Positions 10,401 to 25,700 of a stretch of DNA of 64,000 bases are shown piece after piece (the first letter of the stretch is position 1; every line of letters starts with the position of its first letter). Under the pieces are notes generated by a model that was not told where the DNA came from, did not search any database, and saw only the letters and a program-made list of their open reading frames with translations. This DNA comes from Bagarius yarrelli. Taxonomy: Eukaryota; Chordata; Actinopteri; Siluriformes; Sisoridae. The translations under genes and the position numbers were made by a program. The stretch is taken from contig VCAZ01000102.1 in assembly GCA_005784505.1 (NCBI GenBank), positions 62,001-126,000 on the forward strand, written 5' to 3'.

Positions 10401-13400
10401 CCTTACCTCATATATGTGCTCTACAGGAGGACCAATTTCTTGCTCCACTGCAATATTCTTGGTCACCTTCCAGTTTGGAGGTGGAAAGAAGACCTTATCT
10501 GGTCGGGACACACTTTAAAAAGCAAGAAAACAAGTGTAAACAGATAAACAACATTACAATAAGAGTTCAATTTTAAAAGAGGCACACTGTTCTTAAACTC
10601 ACCCCTGTAAAATAACATCAGCCTTGACCACCACCTCGAGCCTGTACTGGACAACCTCACTCTGAGAGTTGTTCACATTTTTACTACAGAAACAGAAAAA
10701 AGAAGGGGGAGAAATGGGTGAGTATTTAATTGCCACCACATATGACACTCAGCATAAGTTTAGAACGTGCTGGCAGTTAAAGCATTATGGTGCATGCATT
10801 ATGGTGTGTCCATCTGTTTTCATACCTGCGAACTTGCAGATCAAACTGTACCACCTTCTGTAAATCCTGCACTCGAGGCACTGTGAAACGCAAACCTGCC
10901 CATAGCTACATGGAAGAAAGTATGTTAATGCAGACATGTTTTTTCATTCCGCTGTAAGTATTCAAATATCTGCACAGCCCAAAACAACTGTCTTTGCCAT
11001 GCCTAACTGTGGCATCCTATAAACTAGCAGCAGAAACCTATACATATGATTTTTTAAATTTTTTTTTGCACACAGCACAACTTGAAAGTTCACACAACAC
11101 ATACTGTATGGTATTATTTTCTGTTTTTACTAACATTATAAAGTAATTTAAAATATGTATGCAAAGTGGCAAATAAAAAAGTATTTAGTAAAACAGCGTT
11201 TGGTTATACAATAACATCATCTCATTGGTAACTAAAGTGCATTGACTAGCTACATATTAACTAGCTACACTGTGTACAGCTGCCCAAGTCACTGATTTAT
11301 TAAAAGAACTTCACACTAGATTATTTCACACGGGTGAGTAAATCCAGCATAGCTATTTTTTTTTTCTGATAAGAAATTGCAGATATCCAACAGGGCAAAA
11401 ACATACTGTGGTGACATAGCCAGCACTGCTGATTGCTAAACGTTCTTTTCTTCGCTCTTTGAACACCCACTGCCCATTCAGCCAATTCAGCACAGATGTT
11501 TCAGACAGCAAAAAAAAATATTGTTTGGCTAAATAATGTTTTGTATCTTTCTTCGAATGTGAAGAATGTGCTTCATAGCCTCAAGCTTGTTGGCCAGCTT
11601 CGTAGGTACAGTCTTACTCTGGCTCACTTCGCTGCTGAAGAAGCCACTCTCAACTGCATTCATCAGTACCTCGATGTTTCCACTTAACGTACAGATTTGT
11701 CTTTAAGCACTTTAAATAAAGCAGGACGACAGTTCCCCACCCCCCATCCAATATCTGCCTTTAAGAGCCCAAGTAACATATATGCATGGATGTATGCATG
11801 TATACACACACCCACAAACAGACTTACATTTGTGCCAGACTTCATAGGATTTCCCAGGTCACAGATGAGGTAGCGCGTCTGATTCTCGGTCTCGTAGCTG
11901 CAAGCCAACTGAGTCAGATTCTATACAAGGAGAAATAAATAATAAGAAATCATAACTAATTATCAGGTGTAATTATACCTGCTAACAGTATAAATCCATA
12001 TTTTAGAAACTACATAATGGCAATGTAAGTAATATGTAAATAGGAAAGTGTTAATGCAGTAGTTAAGTTGTTGGACTGCTGATTGGAAGATCGGGGTTTA
12101 ATTTTCACCACCACCAAGATGCCACTGTCCCATAACCCCAAATGTAAGTTGTTCTGAATAAAAGCATCTGCCAAATGCCATAAATGTAAATGCTAGCGTA
12201 ACTGTAAAAACCCATTTTCCACACACACACACTTTTGGAGGTTTGGGCTAGGCCCCTTTCACTTAGTTCCATTAAAGGGAAATCCTAATGATACAGCATA
12301 CACATCCTATACAGTTGTGTGCTTTAAGCTCTGTGGCACAGACAGGTGGACACTATCTTTAGGCTACATAAAAGTTACCTCATCGTTGCGGGCAATTCCA
12401 CTGTAGTCTGCCTCCGAAGGTAGAACTACGTATAGCTCGGCTTCATAAGCACTACCTCCATCATTCCGTGCATTGAAAGTCAGGGTTAGTGCATTCTCAT
12501 CCCCCATGTACACTTCTTTTCTGTCACTAAAGGAAAAATAAAAAAAAAAACAACACTATACCATACTGCATATGGGGGGAAAACTAAAACAAGCCAAAAA
12601 ACAAAAAGATAGTTGTGAATTATTAACGTCATCAGTTTAGGTAACAACATAACGCTGCAAATTCATTAGAAAGATTATTACAAATGTTGGTCTGTGGTTA
12701 ATCCAGACAGCATCTAATGCTTCCAGAATGCATCAAATTCAGCTTTACTCAAGTTCCTATTTCCACAGGGAGAAAGGTTCCCTATGTAGCAATAAAATCA
12801 TACCAGCATTAGAACTCTGTGCTGTGGTTGTAAAACACTGCCTCCTTAGTTTACCCCTGTACCCTCCTTTATTCTGTCTCTTCCCCTTTCCCTACTTTTT
12901 TTCCTTCACAGCACTAAACACAACCGAGAAATTCCATACAAGCGCTAGACAGATGCTTTCAATTATTGCTTGGCCTTGTAAAGCTGTGCTAAAGCAAAAT
13001 TTAAATTTAGGTGCCGAACATGTGACAGACTACAAGCTGTGAGAGCCCACATAGCCAAGTGCAAAACTTTACTACACATAACAAGCCAGTTTTATGCTTT
13101 AGGGCAAAGGTTGAACAGTGACACCTATAATAAATGTACAGATATCACAGTGTTTTATTGTCCTACATGTCCAAAAAGATAATGACAGGAAATGATTTGC
13201 CAACAGAAGCACACGGAAACAATTTAATATAAAGTGAAAATATCTTAAACCTGGTGCGGCGAGCCAGCAATGATGTAGGTTATAGGTTGTTGTGTTATGA
13301 AAGTTGGCTTAGAAGCAGCCCCGAAGACGCGCCGTGTAAGAAAATAACTTTGAGTAGCTCAACTGAGCTGATGTCTTCTGCTCTAAAATTGTTATCTTTA

Positions 13401-13685
13401 CAAAGTTGAGTAATATCACACAAACCTACATGTCTTATCGTAGCATGAGCAAATCTAAAACTGTCGTTTAATAAGGCTTTGATAATATAAAAGTAAATCC
13501 TACAGATTTTGTAGAATCAAAAGACATATTTACAAAAACAAACTAGTAACAAAGTACAGGAGTAGAGGAAGACAAAGACGGCTGTGAATTTTTCAAAGCC
13601 AACTTTCATCTGATTTTCCACAAGTCACCGGCAGTCAATAGCAGAATGTGAAACACAGCTCTCCTTCCTGTTTTTCACAATGAAC

Positions 13686-13720
<35 letters not shown>

Positions 13721-16700
13721 CCTCACCAGTCACATGGGAACAGGAACATTTTTAAAATGAACAATTAACCAAATTTCTGCAGATGTTTTTTACAAACAAA
13801 CATTTTGGATTTTTTTACTTGCATGCTTGTTAGGGTGTTGTTAACACCGTTTTTTTTTTTGTTTTTTTTTGAGGGACTGCGGACAATTGTTTACTAACTA
13901 CATAAACACAAGAACTGGATAAAGCCTAGCATTTAACAGCGCATACATAATGTGCTTACTCTGCCAAAGGACTTACCCCTTTACAGAAAGTTTCAGGTCA
14001 GGGACACAGATGTTGTCTTCCCCACAGTCTAGTAAAATTTGGGCCTAGAAAAAAAAAAACATTTACAGAAATGACAATCGACAGATCAGGCAGCTCTTAA
14101 AAAAAGAACAGGAATAAGTATATGCAACAAAGCATGCAGGCAACTGGCTTATGTTTCTTTAATTATTAATAAAATCAGAAGAGTTACACTGAAAAGGTGA
14201 AGTACATTAGTGCATATTATGCCAAGTTCAGCCCTGATTTCCACTTATTTGCAAAATTGTGGCCAAAATGGCCTAAATTGGAGGCAAAATCAGTGCTTGT
14301 TCGCACACAATGTGAATTATCTGGCATGCTAAATATCTGGACTGGTCGGATATTCCAAATCTAGCTGTAAGAAATGAGTTCCCAACATTACGGCCAGGAG
14401 AGCAAGCGGGATAGATTCGGGCGAAGTTTTAGATCACAATATCAACCAAGCACCAATCTCTTTTTTTTTTTTATCGAGCAAGATACACAGACAAGTGCAG
14501 GCTACCATTTTTAATAACAACAGCACCAATTTTTTTTTTTATCTTGCATCACAGTCACATGTGATCTTTCTTTATTACTTTATCACTTCTTGCCTGCGTT
14601 TGGTTGTGAAATGTAGTTAGCGGACCAGACAGCAATGACATTGTGAACATATGTTACCCCAGATAGTTGTGCAGTATAAAAACAATGGTGATCCAACAAC
14701 TTGAAATTTAGAGGGGAATTTATGGGGGGAATTCCTTTGCAGGATCATCATACAAGCACCACAATACATGAGCTGCTACCACAATATACACACCATATGG
14801 GACACAAACTGTACACACACTAACTTTGCTTTATTCATAGGCAGGATTGGAATGGGGAAGGATAATCGAATTTTGTATTGACTATACATGTGCAGTGAGA
14901 AAATCCCATGAAGGATAATGGATTCAGCATGATGCTGTACGTCCTGCGTGTATGAGGATGACTTTATGGATAAGAAACAGAAGTGGGAGATTATAAAGGG
15001 TGCAGCACCCTCCCTGTAATCAGACCTCACTGAGCTTTAATTAAAGCCACAGAGGGAAGCTGCCTCTTGCCTGACTCACTTAAGCTTCGTGTTGGCCTGA
15101 GCTTAACCTCTTGAGAAAAATTGTTAATTCTGCTTGCTTACGTGTTAAATGTTTCCTATAAATGCCTGTGTAGACGCTATGAACTTGTTATTCCACAATG
15201 GTCCATAGAAAGCAAATTATCAGGAAGAGGAAGTTTACTGAGAAGCACTCTCACTTTCACTAGTCTAGCAGATGGAGGAGTAGACAAAATAACATAGCTA
15301 TAGATATAGCGGGGAAAGTGGTGGCTCATGGTTAAGGTGTGGGACCACCAACTCGAAGATTGTGGGTTTAATTACAATATGTAAATCGCTCTGGATTAGG
15401 GCGTCTTCCGAATGCTGTAAATGTACGCTTTATACTTCGCATGTACAGTCTCAGTAAAGTCACTCTTGTCCTATTTTACCTTATTTAACTTTGACTTTGG
15501 GGACCACAATTTGAAAAAGATTAGTGTCTTTCCTAGTGGATTAAAAATGTCGATACTGCCTTTAAATATCCAGTTTAGCGCCAATTATGAAATGCACACA
15601 ACACAGTTCACAGTTCCGAAAACCGATTTCAGCAAGAAAACATGCAAGAAGGAAATGTTGCTTTTGAAACTTTTTGGACGGGTGTCGATATGGTGTAGAC
15701 ATATAAAGCCTAAACTCCCAACAGCAGGCTTGTATTTTAAGATTTGGTATAATTTAGCCTATTTACGAAAATTAAGACCAATTTAAAAATTAAACAGATG
15801 CCACATAGATTGTAAAAGCCACACCCACAAATAATGACTGTTGGACCAGTCCTGCAATATGTCCCTGCTTGGATTAATAAGAAATTCTCCCTGGTGTATA
15901 TGGAATGCATTTTCCCAGCCTTTGGAGCACTTCCCAGATAAGTTTTCAAAATCTAGATAAAAACTGGTGTATTAAAGGGAAAGAGGTGAAACTTGGCGTA
16001 TACAAAAGCCTGATCTGCCAGTTTATTACATTTAGACCATATATTTTAATTAGAGGTGCAATGAGACAAACTGTAGTAAATTACTTGATCAGAAATACTG
16101 CAAAAAAAACACATTATTTCCATTTTTAGTAACACCACCACACTTTTTGTGACACTATCTGCAAGTTATTTTTAAAACATTTATTGTATAACCACTTGAT
16201 AATAATGCTAAAAAGCCTGGACAAATATACACAAAATGTTTATACCTTCTGCTCAATTAGCTCAGTGGTCTGATAGTTGAGAATTGGCCTGAGGCCGTGT
16301 CTGTCTGCAGAAGCCTGTGCATCCAAACTGAAGTTGAGGGCAATAAAGATGGAGGAGAGCTTATCACGAAACTCCTTCTCGTCCTGATCCAGAACAGAGG
16401 AGGATAAACAGACAGTTAATCAGATACACAATTAAAAAGAATTGTAATCTTTTAGCAAATTCTTAACATTTTAACTGGTTTTATGTGAATCTACAAATAA
16501 TAGACAGAATTTTGATTACCCGTAGGTAGATTTTGGTCTCGTGGCAGACTTTGGCCTCATTGGGCACTTTAAGTTTCCTCTGCAGGCTGGGCTTCTGGGT
16601 GTCCAAAAACAGAGCCCTGCGAACGGCTCCTTTTTGCTTTAGCTTGTCCAGCTGCACTTCTACATTAAACACTACAACACACAACATGATGCATCCACAT

Positions 16701-19700
16701 TAAATAACAATTATTCTTAATTTATACAGAAACGTTCTGCGATCTAATAATAAAAAAAATAAATAAATGAGACAGTTATTTTTTTAGACAGGCCTCTATC
16801 TCATATACACACAGTGTGAGACACACTGCTTTGTGAAAAATTGCTACACAGGAAATTGGCCTTTTTTTGCCAACACAGGTAAGATACAGAAATTATAAAG
16901 ACCGAAAAAGAAATATTAGTTTTAAATCAAAACTTATTTGTGGTGTCTGTTTACTTGAAAACAGCTCACAAAAAGCTTTCAGCGTCCAACAAAAAATATA
17001 TTTCAAAATAATCTGACCAGATGATGATGGCCAAACTATTTGGCCAAGTGTGCAAAAACACTGTGGTACATGACACTATAGGACATTTATCTCGTTTATT
17101 CTTTATTAATGCAGTTACTGAGTTAACCAGCTGGTCAAATGTTGTATTATGCAAAATTAGATGGCAAATTTACAGCCTCCACTTATCTGGAACTGGCAGC
17201 ACATCTAAGTGTCCAGTAGATTGCTAATAAATGTGTTATCTGTTCACCTCTTTACGTAATTTAGGATTAAAGGTAAATTCATGGAATAAAACCAATAGAA
17301 CAAAAATTTGTAATGATAAAAGCTGGTAAGCAGGATACAGGGAATGATGCAATATGGAGTCAAACCTTAAGTGGAAAAATAAAATAAATATTTTTAAATT
17401 GCTAATTGGAGAGATTTATTAGATAGAGAATTCTGCAAAGCACTGCATTATGGATAGTATAATAGGAGGATGTTGTAGTCTGTTTACTCACCTAGATTTT
17501 CTGGAAGATGCTTCCCATTGGCTGTAAGGCAGAAGCTTAGGTTGACGCTGCATGAGGTAATGCAAACAGTGACATGAGAGTTATATATACAAGCACTAAT
17601 CAGGTCACATCTGTACATATGTTTACAGAGATTGTTTCATAATTCAACATCTGGTAAAAAAAATAAATAAATAAAAAATGATGCGGAGTAAAGTGGGCTG
17701 AGTTTTTTCTCTTATTAGAAAAAAAAAACCTCTTATTTCAGTAGATAAATCCAGACGGCCAAAAGATGACTGATTTAGCATGATATTTTAAGGACATTAT
17801 AAGGTAATTTTACAAGAACTATGGCATTAAAAGGAAACTGAATGAAGATAACGGAAAAAACAGACTGGTTAAAAAGCTGAATAGAGAACAGGAGAACATA
17901 GTAAGGAATGACAAGCACAGGCCGAGACTTTCATGACCTGGTCTGCACTAAATAAGAGTACTTTCCCATGTGTACCCCTGAGCATGTGTTTGCTTTGCAT
18001 CATGTGCCTATGCATCTATGCTCTTACACGCATGTGCAGATTGGTGCTCCCTGATGCTTTCCAGCTGTGTTCCACACTAAACAATATCTTATTCAAAGTC
18101 ACTCTTGGCTCTCCTCACCCTCTCTCTCTCTTTTAGTTTCCCACTCCTCCCCCACCACAGAGCCTTACCATTACCAGGCAACCAGCTGTAATCAAGACAT
18201 GTGTATACACACTTTTCCTGTATGAATCAGACAAGGGGAAGGGCGAAAATATGAGCACAGGAAAAACTTTGTAACCCAGACCAGTTTAATCACCTAAAGA
18301 AAATGACTGAAAATTAGAATGTATTTATTTTAAATGTGTCTGTATACAATATCGGTGAGTTTATTATGATTTCATGGCTATAATTAGACTTTAGCTCATG
18401 AAGCTTAATAGAGCAATGCTTAAAGCCTTTTGAGAAAAACTGTAAATCCATTTAGACTTGTGCAAACCTTAACAATATCACCAGCTCTTTATGGAATTGG
18501 TGGTTTTTTAGGAGAGTGAACAAAAAGAAGCCTAATTTAGGAATAAAGATCTTCTAAAAGTTAGTTTAAAATAGGTTGTCCATGATTTCTGCAATTCCGT
18601 CCAGATCTCTAGAACATGTTTAATCTTTCTACACTAGATGTTCACACTACCCGATGGTTAAAATAAAATAGTTTATAAAACACACTCTCCGGAAAGGGGT
18701 CACTAAAATAAGAATGGGTTCCCTTTTGAGTCTGGTTCCTCTCAAGGTTTCTTTCTCGTACCATTTAAGGTCGCCCCAGGCTTGCTCACTAGGGATGTTT
18801 TTGGTAACATTTTTTAAGATTAATCGTTTTTGTATTGTTACATATGTTCTGTAAAGCTGCTTTGAGACAATGTCCAGTGTTAAAAGCGCTACAGAAATAA
18901 AATGAATTCAATTGAGAGGTTACTTGTCATGTGAGGATAGTAATGACGGACAGGACAATGTCGGTGGAATTGGTGTGCAACAGATCAGGCGTATCACTGA
19001 GAAATATCTTGCTAAATCAGCTGACTGTTGAATTGAAAGTAAAGCTTTAAACCGAGCGCGCGTTAAGACGCGATTATAATACCCCACAAACTGATAGTGA
19101 CTCCCTGATGCCTGAAATTACATACTACGTACTTACTTCAATTGCAAAAGAAAGAAAATGCAATGAAATATATTTTTCCTCCCTATAATATAGCCAGCCA
19201 GGCAGGACAACGATACATATAGTCCCCACAATAGTACCCAGGACGTCCGGCTAGCAATTTTGCAGGCCCTGATATGCATGTATGTTTATGGGTTAATAAA
19301 ATTTTGTACGTCTAGACTTACTACACTCAATGTTATTTTAATTTACCCCTTTTTATCTTGATGTTTATACCTTCCTCAAGATTAGACGGTTGTAAAAAGC
19401 ATTTCTCTGTCGATTCCAATTGTGACGAATAAACTTTGAATTTGAACGTTTGGTTGTGCATCCATTCCTTGCTTACATGATATCAAGTTTTGATTTTTAG
19501 AGTTATGGGACTGACAGGTGTTTCGCGTTGTCCAAAATGACTGTTTACAGGATGTCTAGCTCTGAATGTCTGAATGTTTTTGAGTTGAGTCCGGGGTTTT
19601 GTCTTTAAATACTACATTTGCTGTTGAAAAAGCTAAAACAAGCATGACTAAAGAGCTGCTTTTAGGAGAAAAGCAAGCCGTTTTGAAAATGAGAAAAAGA

Positions 19701-22700
19701 GGGGTAAGAAAACAGATCAGAAACTATTTCGCAAGATTGAGAGAGATGTGAGGAAAAACCCCAGTCACCAATAACCTCTATGGGGCAGTCAAAGTCAAAG
19801 GTGGTTTTTTTTTTCAACAAAAAGCACAAATATAAAGGTTGCACAGGAAAATACTTATTAGAAGTAAGACTGCAAGACACTTATCAGCAGTAAGTACCGG
19901 AATGTGTAATAACAGCGCCATTGGCATACAAGATGGAATTGTCATGGTTTGGTTGCTTTTGGAACAGTTCACTGATCTTTACTGGTGATGCAACTCAATC
20001 ATGGCAGCAGAATAATTTAAGAAATCTACAGAAACATTCTGGTCAAGCTGTTTTTAGCACAACTAAATATGCATAACAAATGCAGATTAACCGTATCCTT
20101 CCAAAGACTTTGAAACACACATTGAATAAAAAAAAGGAACTTAAGAAAAGTAACACATACCAAGAAACATATGTGGTTTGGTTTCCACTGCTAATAGTGC
20201 AGGTCTTCTCCTCAGGATTAATCATTATCGGGTACACAAGTAAGGTGGAACTTGCATTAACAATTGGACGAGATCTGCAGAATGTAATACAGCATTATAT
20301 TTCTCTGGAATTTCTGACTTTAGTATATGACTGCACAAAACATAGTTATTGGTTCACCTATAAAGAACTGCCTTGTCAGCTCCAAAAGCTCCAACGATGA
20401 GATCTATATTTAAAAAAGTGTGAAAGATAAGCTTTTAAAATGTTCTTGTATCTTCTGAATTAAATCACTAAAGAAGAAGGTAAAACATGGCAGTTATCTA
20501 GTTCTCACCTGGGTAGCCATTGTGATCCAAGTCTTTTCCTCCTTTCATGGTATATCCAAAACTGGCAGGAAAAGCAGAAGGAGTAGCTAATGACCACTGA
20601 CCAGCAATCACTTGAGAGGGCTTCTCCCGGAGTCCCTTTGCATAACCGTTATAGATGAAGACTAAACCTTGTTCATCTTTTCCGCCAAATGGACTACCAA
20701 TAGCAATGTCTAATGGATCAAAAGTAGAGAGCATTTTATAAAATATAAACTACAAATGAACTTTTATATTGATTCAAAATGGCAAAAAAACAGAAAATCC
20801 CAATATGCATCATAGCTCTGGTACCCACCATTAAAGCCATCTTGGTTGAGATCTCCCAGCGGTGTGATTGAGCTTCCAAACCGACTGAAAGTTTGCGTGC
20901 CTGTAGGGTGAGTTTGATGTGGTGTAAGCTCCAATGGGCCTGTCTGTAGATACACATATACTCGGCCTAATTCCTCCAACCTTCCATCGGAGTCACGCAC
21001 CATGAACATGGGGGCACCAACCAACAAGTCAGTAAGTCTGTAAAAAAAAAAAAAAAAAAAAAGGGGGAAATAAATACACACAATTATCAATTTACAACAA
21101 AATTCAAACACAAATAATGACTATGGTATGTGCAGCGTTTTAAATAACTAACCCATCATTGTTGATGTCTGTAGCAGCTATGGCAAAACCAAAGTAGGAG
21201 CCCATCTGTAGGAGACTTGAGTGTATTAATTATAAACACACACACAACTGTTTACCAAAGCACTTAATTCAAATCAAGAATAAAAAAAAGATTTAAAAAA
21301 TAAGAAAAAAAATGCAATTAGTTATATACATTTTTCAATAAAGTCAATACATTTTCATACTGTTATGATGCCATCAATCAAAAAAGTGCCATATATTGAG
21401 AAGTTAACACCAACTAGTGAAAAGTACAACCGGTTCACTGGTGTCTGTCCAGTTTTAGTTGGTACCAACCACTGCATAATGGTTTATACCCCACAAGGAC
21501 TGCCTTTTTGCATGTGCTATGAGCCCACCATCTAGCCACCACAATCTGACCCTTATAAAAGTCATGCAGGTCTTAGTCCTAATTGCAGAGTGCGGTATCC
21601 CGGTGAAGTCAATTTTTAAAACAAATATTTTGTTTTCATCATCAGTGTAAATTTTTTTTAGTAAATTTTGGAGTCTGGCATACGTACCAGATGTGTGTAT
21701 ACTACTAAAAGTATTTAGTTCAGATACACAGAAAAAAAAACGTGTGTAATAAATATATGAAATTGTCATCATTAGATTCTTAGTCATAGTCACTACATAA
21801 TAAAAGTCATGACTTACCTGTTCACCAATTAAGGTTTTCATGATCTCCAAAGAGCTATTAAGAATAGACACCTGTAAAATATATACAATTTTCTAAACTT
21901 AATTTTACCAAGATATGCACTTTTACAATTTTTTAATTTTTGCACTATATTTATCCAAATACATTTAAGAAAACCCTGACATGTTACCTGGCCGTGCAGA
22001 AGCAAACCTCTTGGAATTCCTGTAACAAAATCTGAAAAACAGAAGATAGAATAGAGAAGAGAGGATACAAAGCTTTGTATATGTTTACTGGTATGTTATT
22101 CATTGGGTACTGCAATACCAAAAAAATACTAGTTTTGTTTTAGTTAAACTGTGCTATTGCAGGCCCTTACAGTAGGTCATATGAGATTAAACGACAATTC
22201 GACAACAAAAATATTTATCATTTAATCAACCATTACATTTAAAAACAAGCTGGTAATAACATTTTACCTTCATCTTCATCTCCATTAAAATCTCCTACTG
22301 CAACCGAATAGCCTGAAAGTCACAGTATAAGCATTAAAATTTACGTAGATCAAGGACACGTAATGCTCAATGCTGTCAATTAATCAATACGTTTTACTAC
22401 ACTAACGAATGTGCATGCCGTATTTTGTAAATGATACGTTTAGAGAGAGAAATCTGCCCCATACCCATGTAGCTATCGTCAAAGTTGATCTCTTTTTTTT
22501 GTTTGGTCTGAATCTGGCCTGCCACTGATGTAAGGAAATAGCCTGGGTAGTAGGCCTTGATGATTTCCTCCTTCACAGCAGAGATAAGTTGTCCTAAGAA
22601 AAAAAAAACAGACTCACATTCAATTATCAAATTGCACAAGTAGTTTGGTCATATAGTTAGTATGTATCATATCCGTGTGTCTGCTAGTCTCACCTTGCCA

Positions 22701-25700
22701 AAAATAGCTGCCAGGTCCACCAAGTACCACCTTCCCATCCTGTATTTCAACATAAAAAACACAAGAAAATACATAAAATAAAAAAACACAAAAAAAAAAA
22801 AAAAAAAAAAAAAAAGCTTCAAATGCACAAAAAAAAAAACTGTTCAAACTGACCTTGGTGAACTCGGCACTAAATCCACCTTGACAATAACCTTGGCCCT
22901 TCCTTCCATGGAATTCTGAAAAAAAACACAAGTCACTTGAGGTTTAGTCCAACATTAAAAACAAACCTGGCTGCTTAGAAGCTGTGATTAAATATAACAT
23001 TCTGGCTATGAATAAGAGGTTTATAATAATACTTCCATTGGCAAGGGGTAGGAAGGAAAATTTTCCCCTTAAAAAAATGGGGCACCACTACTACATCAGT
23101 ACATGTGGTAAAAAGCTAATTTCTGACAGGATGTCATGTCGAAAGGTGCAAGTATCAGGCATAAAAATACGTTCGGAGACTACCATGCAGCAGCAGTAAC
23201 ACAAACAAACAAAAAATATACGTAGCTTTATACTCTAAATGTAGTACAACTTAAGTGCGTTACCTGTTCGGCAGGGTGCATATTCCACAAATTTGGTGAA
23301 ATTTTTAACAGACAGGTAGCAGGAGCCAGTGACATCTGAACCAGGTGTGTCCTGTTGGGTTTTCCAGGAATAGAGAGGCGCACATGCCTAAGAGGTCAGA
23401 TACAAGAATGTACAATAGAGGTTAGTTATAGATAACTGGCAGATCCACACGGTCGTGGTTCCTAAAGTCTTTTAGGGTCATAAACAAACACAAAACAAGT
23501 TTTTTTTCCAGAATAAATAATCTTAAATCAGAGATACTTATTCAAGAAGAAAAAACAAACTGAAAGGTAGAACGAGAAAATGAAAATCCGCATCCGTTTA
23601 TTTGTTAGGCATTTTATTTCAATGATGGCAATGAATAAAGATAAACCGAATTTCATACCAAGACAGAGTCTTCATGTGTTCGCACAGTTGCTCCAAACCA
23701 CTGGTGGGACTTGAATTCAGCTTGCGTTTCAACATTATTGATGTTCACGTTAAGATCTCCTACAAAGGTTGGGAAAGAGGATGAAAAGGCCACCATTTAA
23801 AAGTGTGACGGACACCTAACACAAACACTGAATCATTGCGTTCATTTGTTTCTTTTACTGACAGCAGTCAGTATAATATTATCCACCGGCGTGTTCTCAA
23901 TGGGTGTGTGCGCATTGGAGGAGAACTCAGGTGCGCGTGAAACAGAAAGGACATAAACAGCCATGTAAAGACAGAAATGACGTGGCCATGTAAATAAGAT
24001 AAGGTTGTTTATTAGTTTAATAAAAAAAACATTTTATTAATCTCCTGAATCTTCTGAAAATGTTCAAATAGCACCCAAATTTCCTCCGTTGTATACAGAA
24101 ACAAGGAGAGGGAGTTTTCAATAACTTTCTCGACTAATAGGCAACATATGTCCTTTTAATGAGACGAATCAGGTAGTTATGTTTAAGCATGCTGTCCTTT
24201 TAAATTAAAGACTAACGATCAGAATAGCATTTGCGTCCCTCCTTGTGACATCATAACCTGATGTTATGTTCGGTCTGTGTCATGTTTATAGATCAATCAA
24301 ACCGCACCAGAGTTTGTTTGGAAGCAGACAGAGACCCAACTTTTTAGTGGTCTCAGTCTGCATGTTTAGTAGGCACCAGCGTTCATACTTACTTAAATGG
24401 AGAAGTGGTGGCTCATGGCTAAGGTGTTGGGCTCGATTCCCAGCTTCACCAAGCCACCACTGCTGGGCCCCTGAGCAAGGCCCTCAACCCCCAATTGCTC
24501 AGTTGTTTAAAGAGATAAATGTAAGTCGCTCTGGATAAGGGCGTCGGCCAAATGCTGTAAATGTAAATGAACTGAACTAACTGAGCAATCGCCCGCCCCT
24601 CGAACCAACACCTTGAGATTGTTTTTAGATTTTGGATAGCCTTGAATAGCCAAAGAAAAAGCATGAAATATAAACAATTTTATCTGTCCACTGCGTTATA
24701 TCAACGGTCAGCAGCAGTTTGGAAAGTACTGCCACCTACAGTTGAATTCCGGAACAGCAGAGTACGAATACTGGATTTACCAAAATGACAGTATTGTATT
24801 TTTTTTAAATATATACACATACACACACGTTTGATGTATGTTTGGTATGTTAGAACTTTTACTAACTGTAGTATAAAGTTTCTTACTGGTGAATGAGGCA
24901 TGATGTATTGGAGTAATGCTGTCTCTTGTTGTATAGTCTGTTCAGGTTTGTGCCTGTTGGAGGCATGGCTTTGGACAGCGATTTTTGCCGAGAGGGTTGA
25001 GAATACGCTTTTATTGCTATTAGCAGGGGTGCCGCTAGCAATTTTGGGCCCTATGAAAGAATATGATGTTGGGCCAACTTCCACACCCATTCCACAAATA
25101 TACTGTTACATTACTGCTACTACTAATAAAATTGATCTCCCCCCAAAGTGTGTGGGTCCTCAGAATCTTCCTAACCCCCTACAGTCAGCATAATGCAGGA
25201 TGTCTTACTACACTTTCTTTATGTTATTAATTACTAAATTCCTGTTGGATTTTTAAATGCCCAGTACAAAAAAAAGGGGTAAAACTGAAAAAAAATCATC
25301 TTTCACAATGTCATCTGCCACAAATTTCCATGCCGTATGATGAAACAGGTCCCTGTGGTATTGTGAAAAAATGAGAGGGAGAAAAAGAGAATGAAAAACA
25401 GAATCCGATTGTAACATCATCCATTTCTGCCTTGAAGTAAAAAAAAAAAACCCAACATTAAAATAAGTGTGCTTTTATGCTCATTAACTTGATCTTGGTC
25501 TTATTTTATGTATTTTTTTATCATATACATTATATGCATTATAGACCTTTTCATCATTCACACTATTCCTCTACATTAGTCACAACCTCGACATTATTAC
25601 TTTGTAATACCCTAGGGTTAGAGTCAGACTAAAACTGAATAATTAAAAATAACTCAAAATAATGACATACACCAAAAGTACTGGAACACCAAGGGGGAAA

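Larger units (their letters stand above)
17548..20160 (-). other. itga5 intron 15
   Basis: 2.6 kb between exons 15 and 16. Contains two LINE-tail-like repeats (about 18695-18920 and about 19285-19445). Otherwise no recognisable feature. Confidence 0.7.

Noticed and set aside
20080..20400. 106-codon + strand frame
   Set aside because: Antisense of itga5 exons 14-15 running through an intron.
24446..24664. Frames across 24.27-24.66 kb on both strands
   Set aside because: They translate a family A SINE-like repeat; similar frames recur at other copies.
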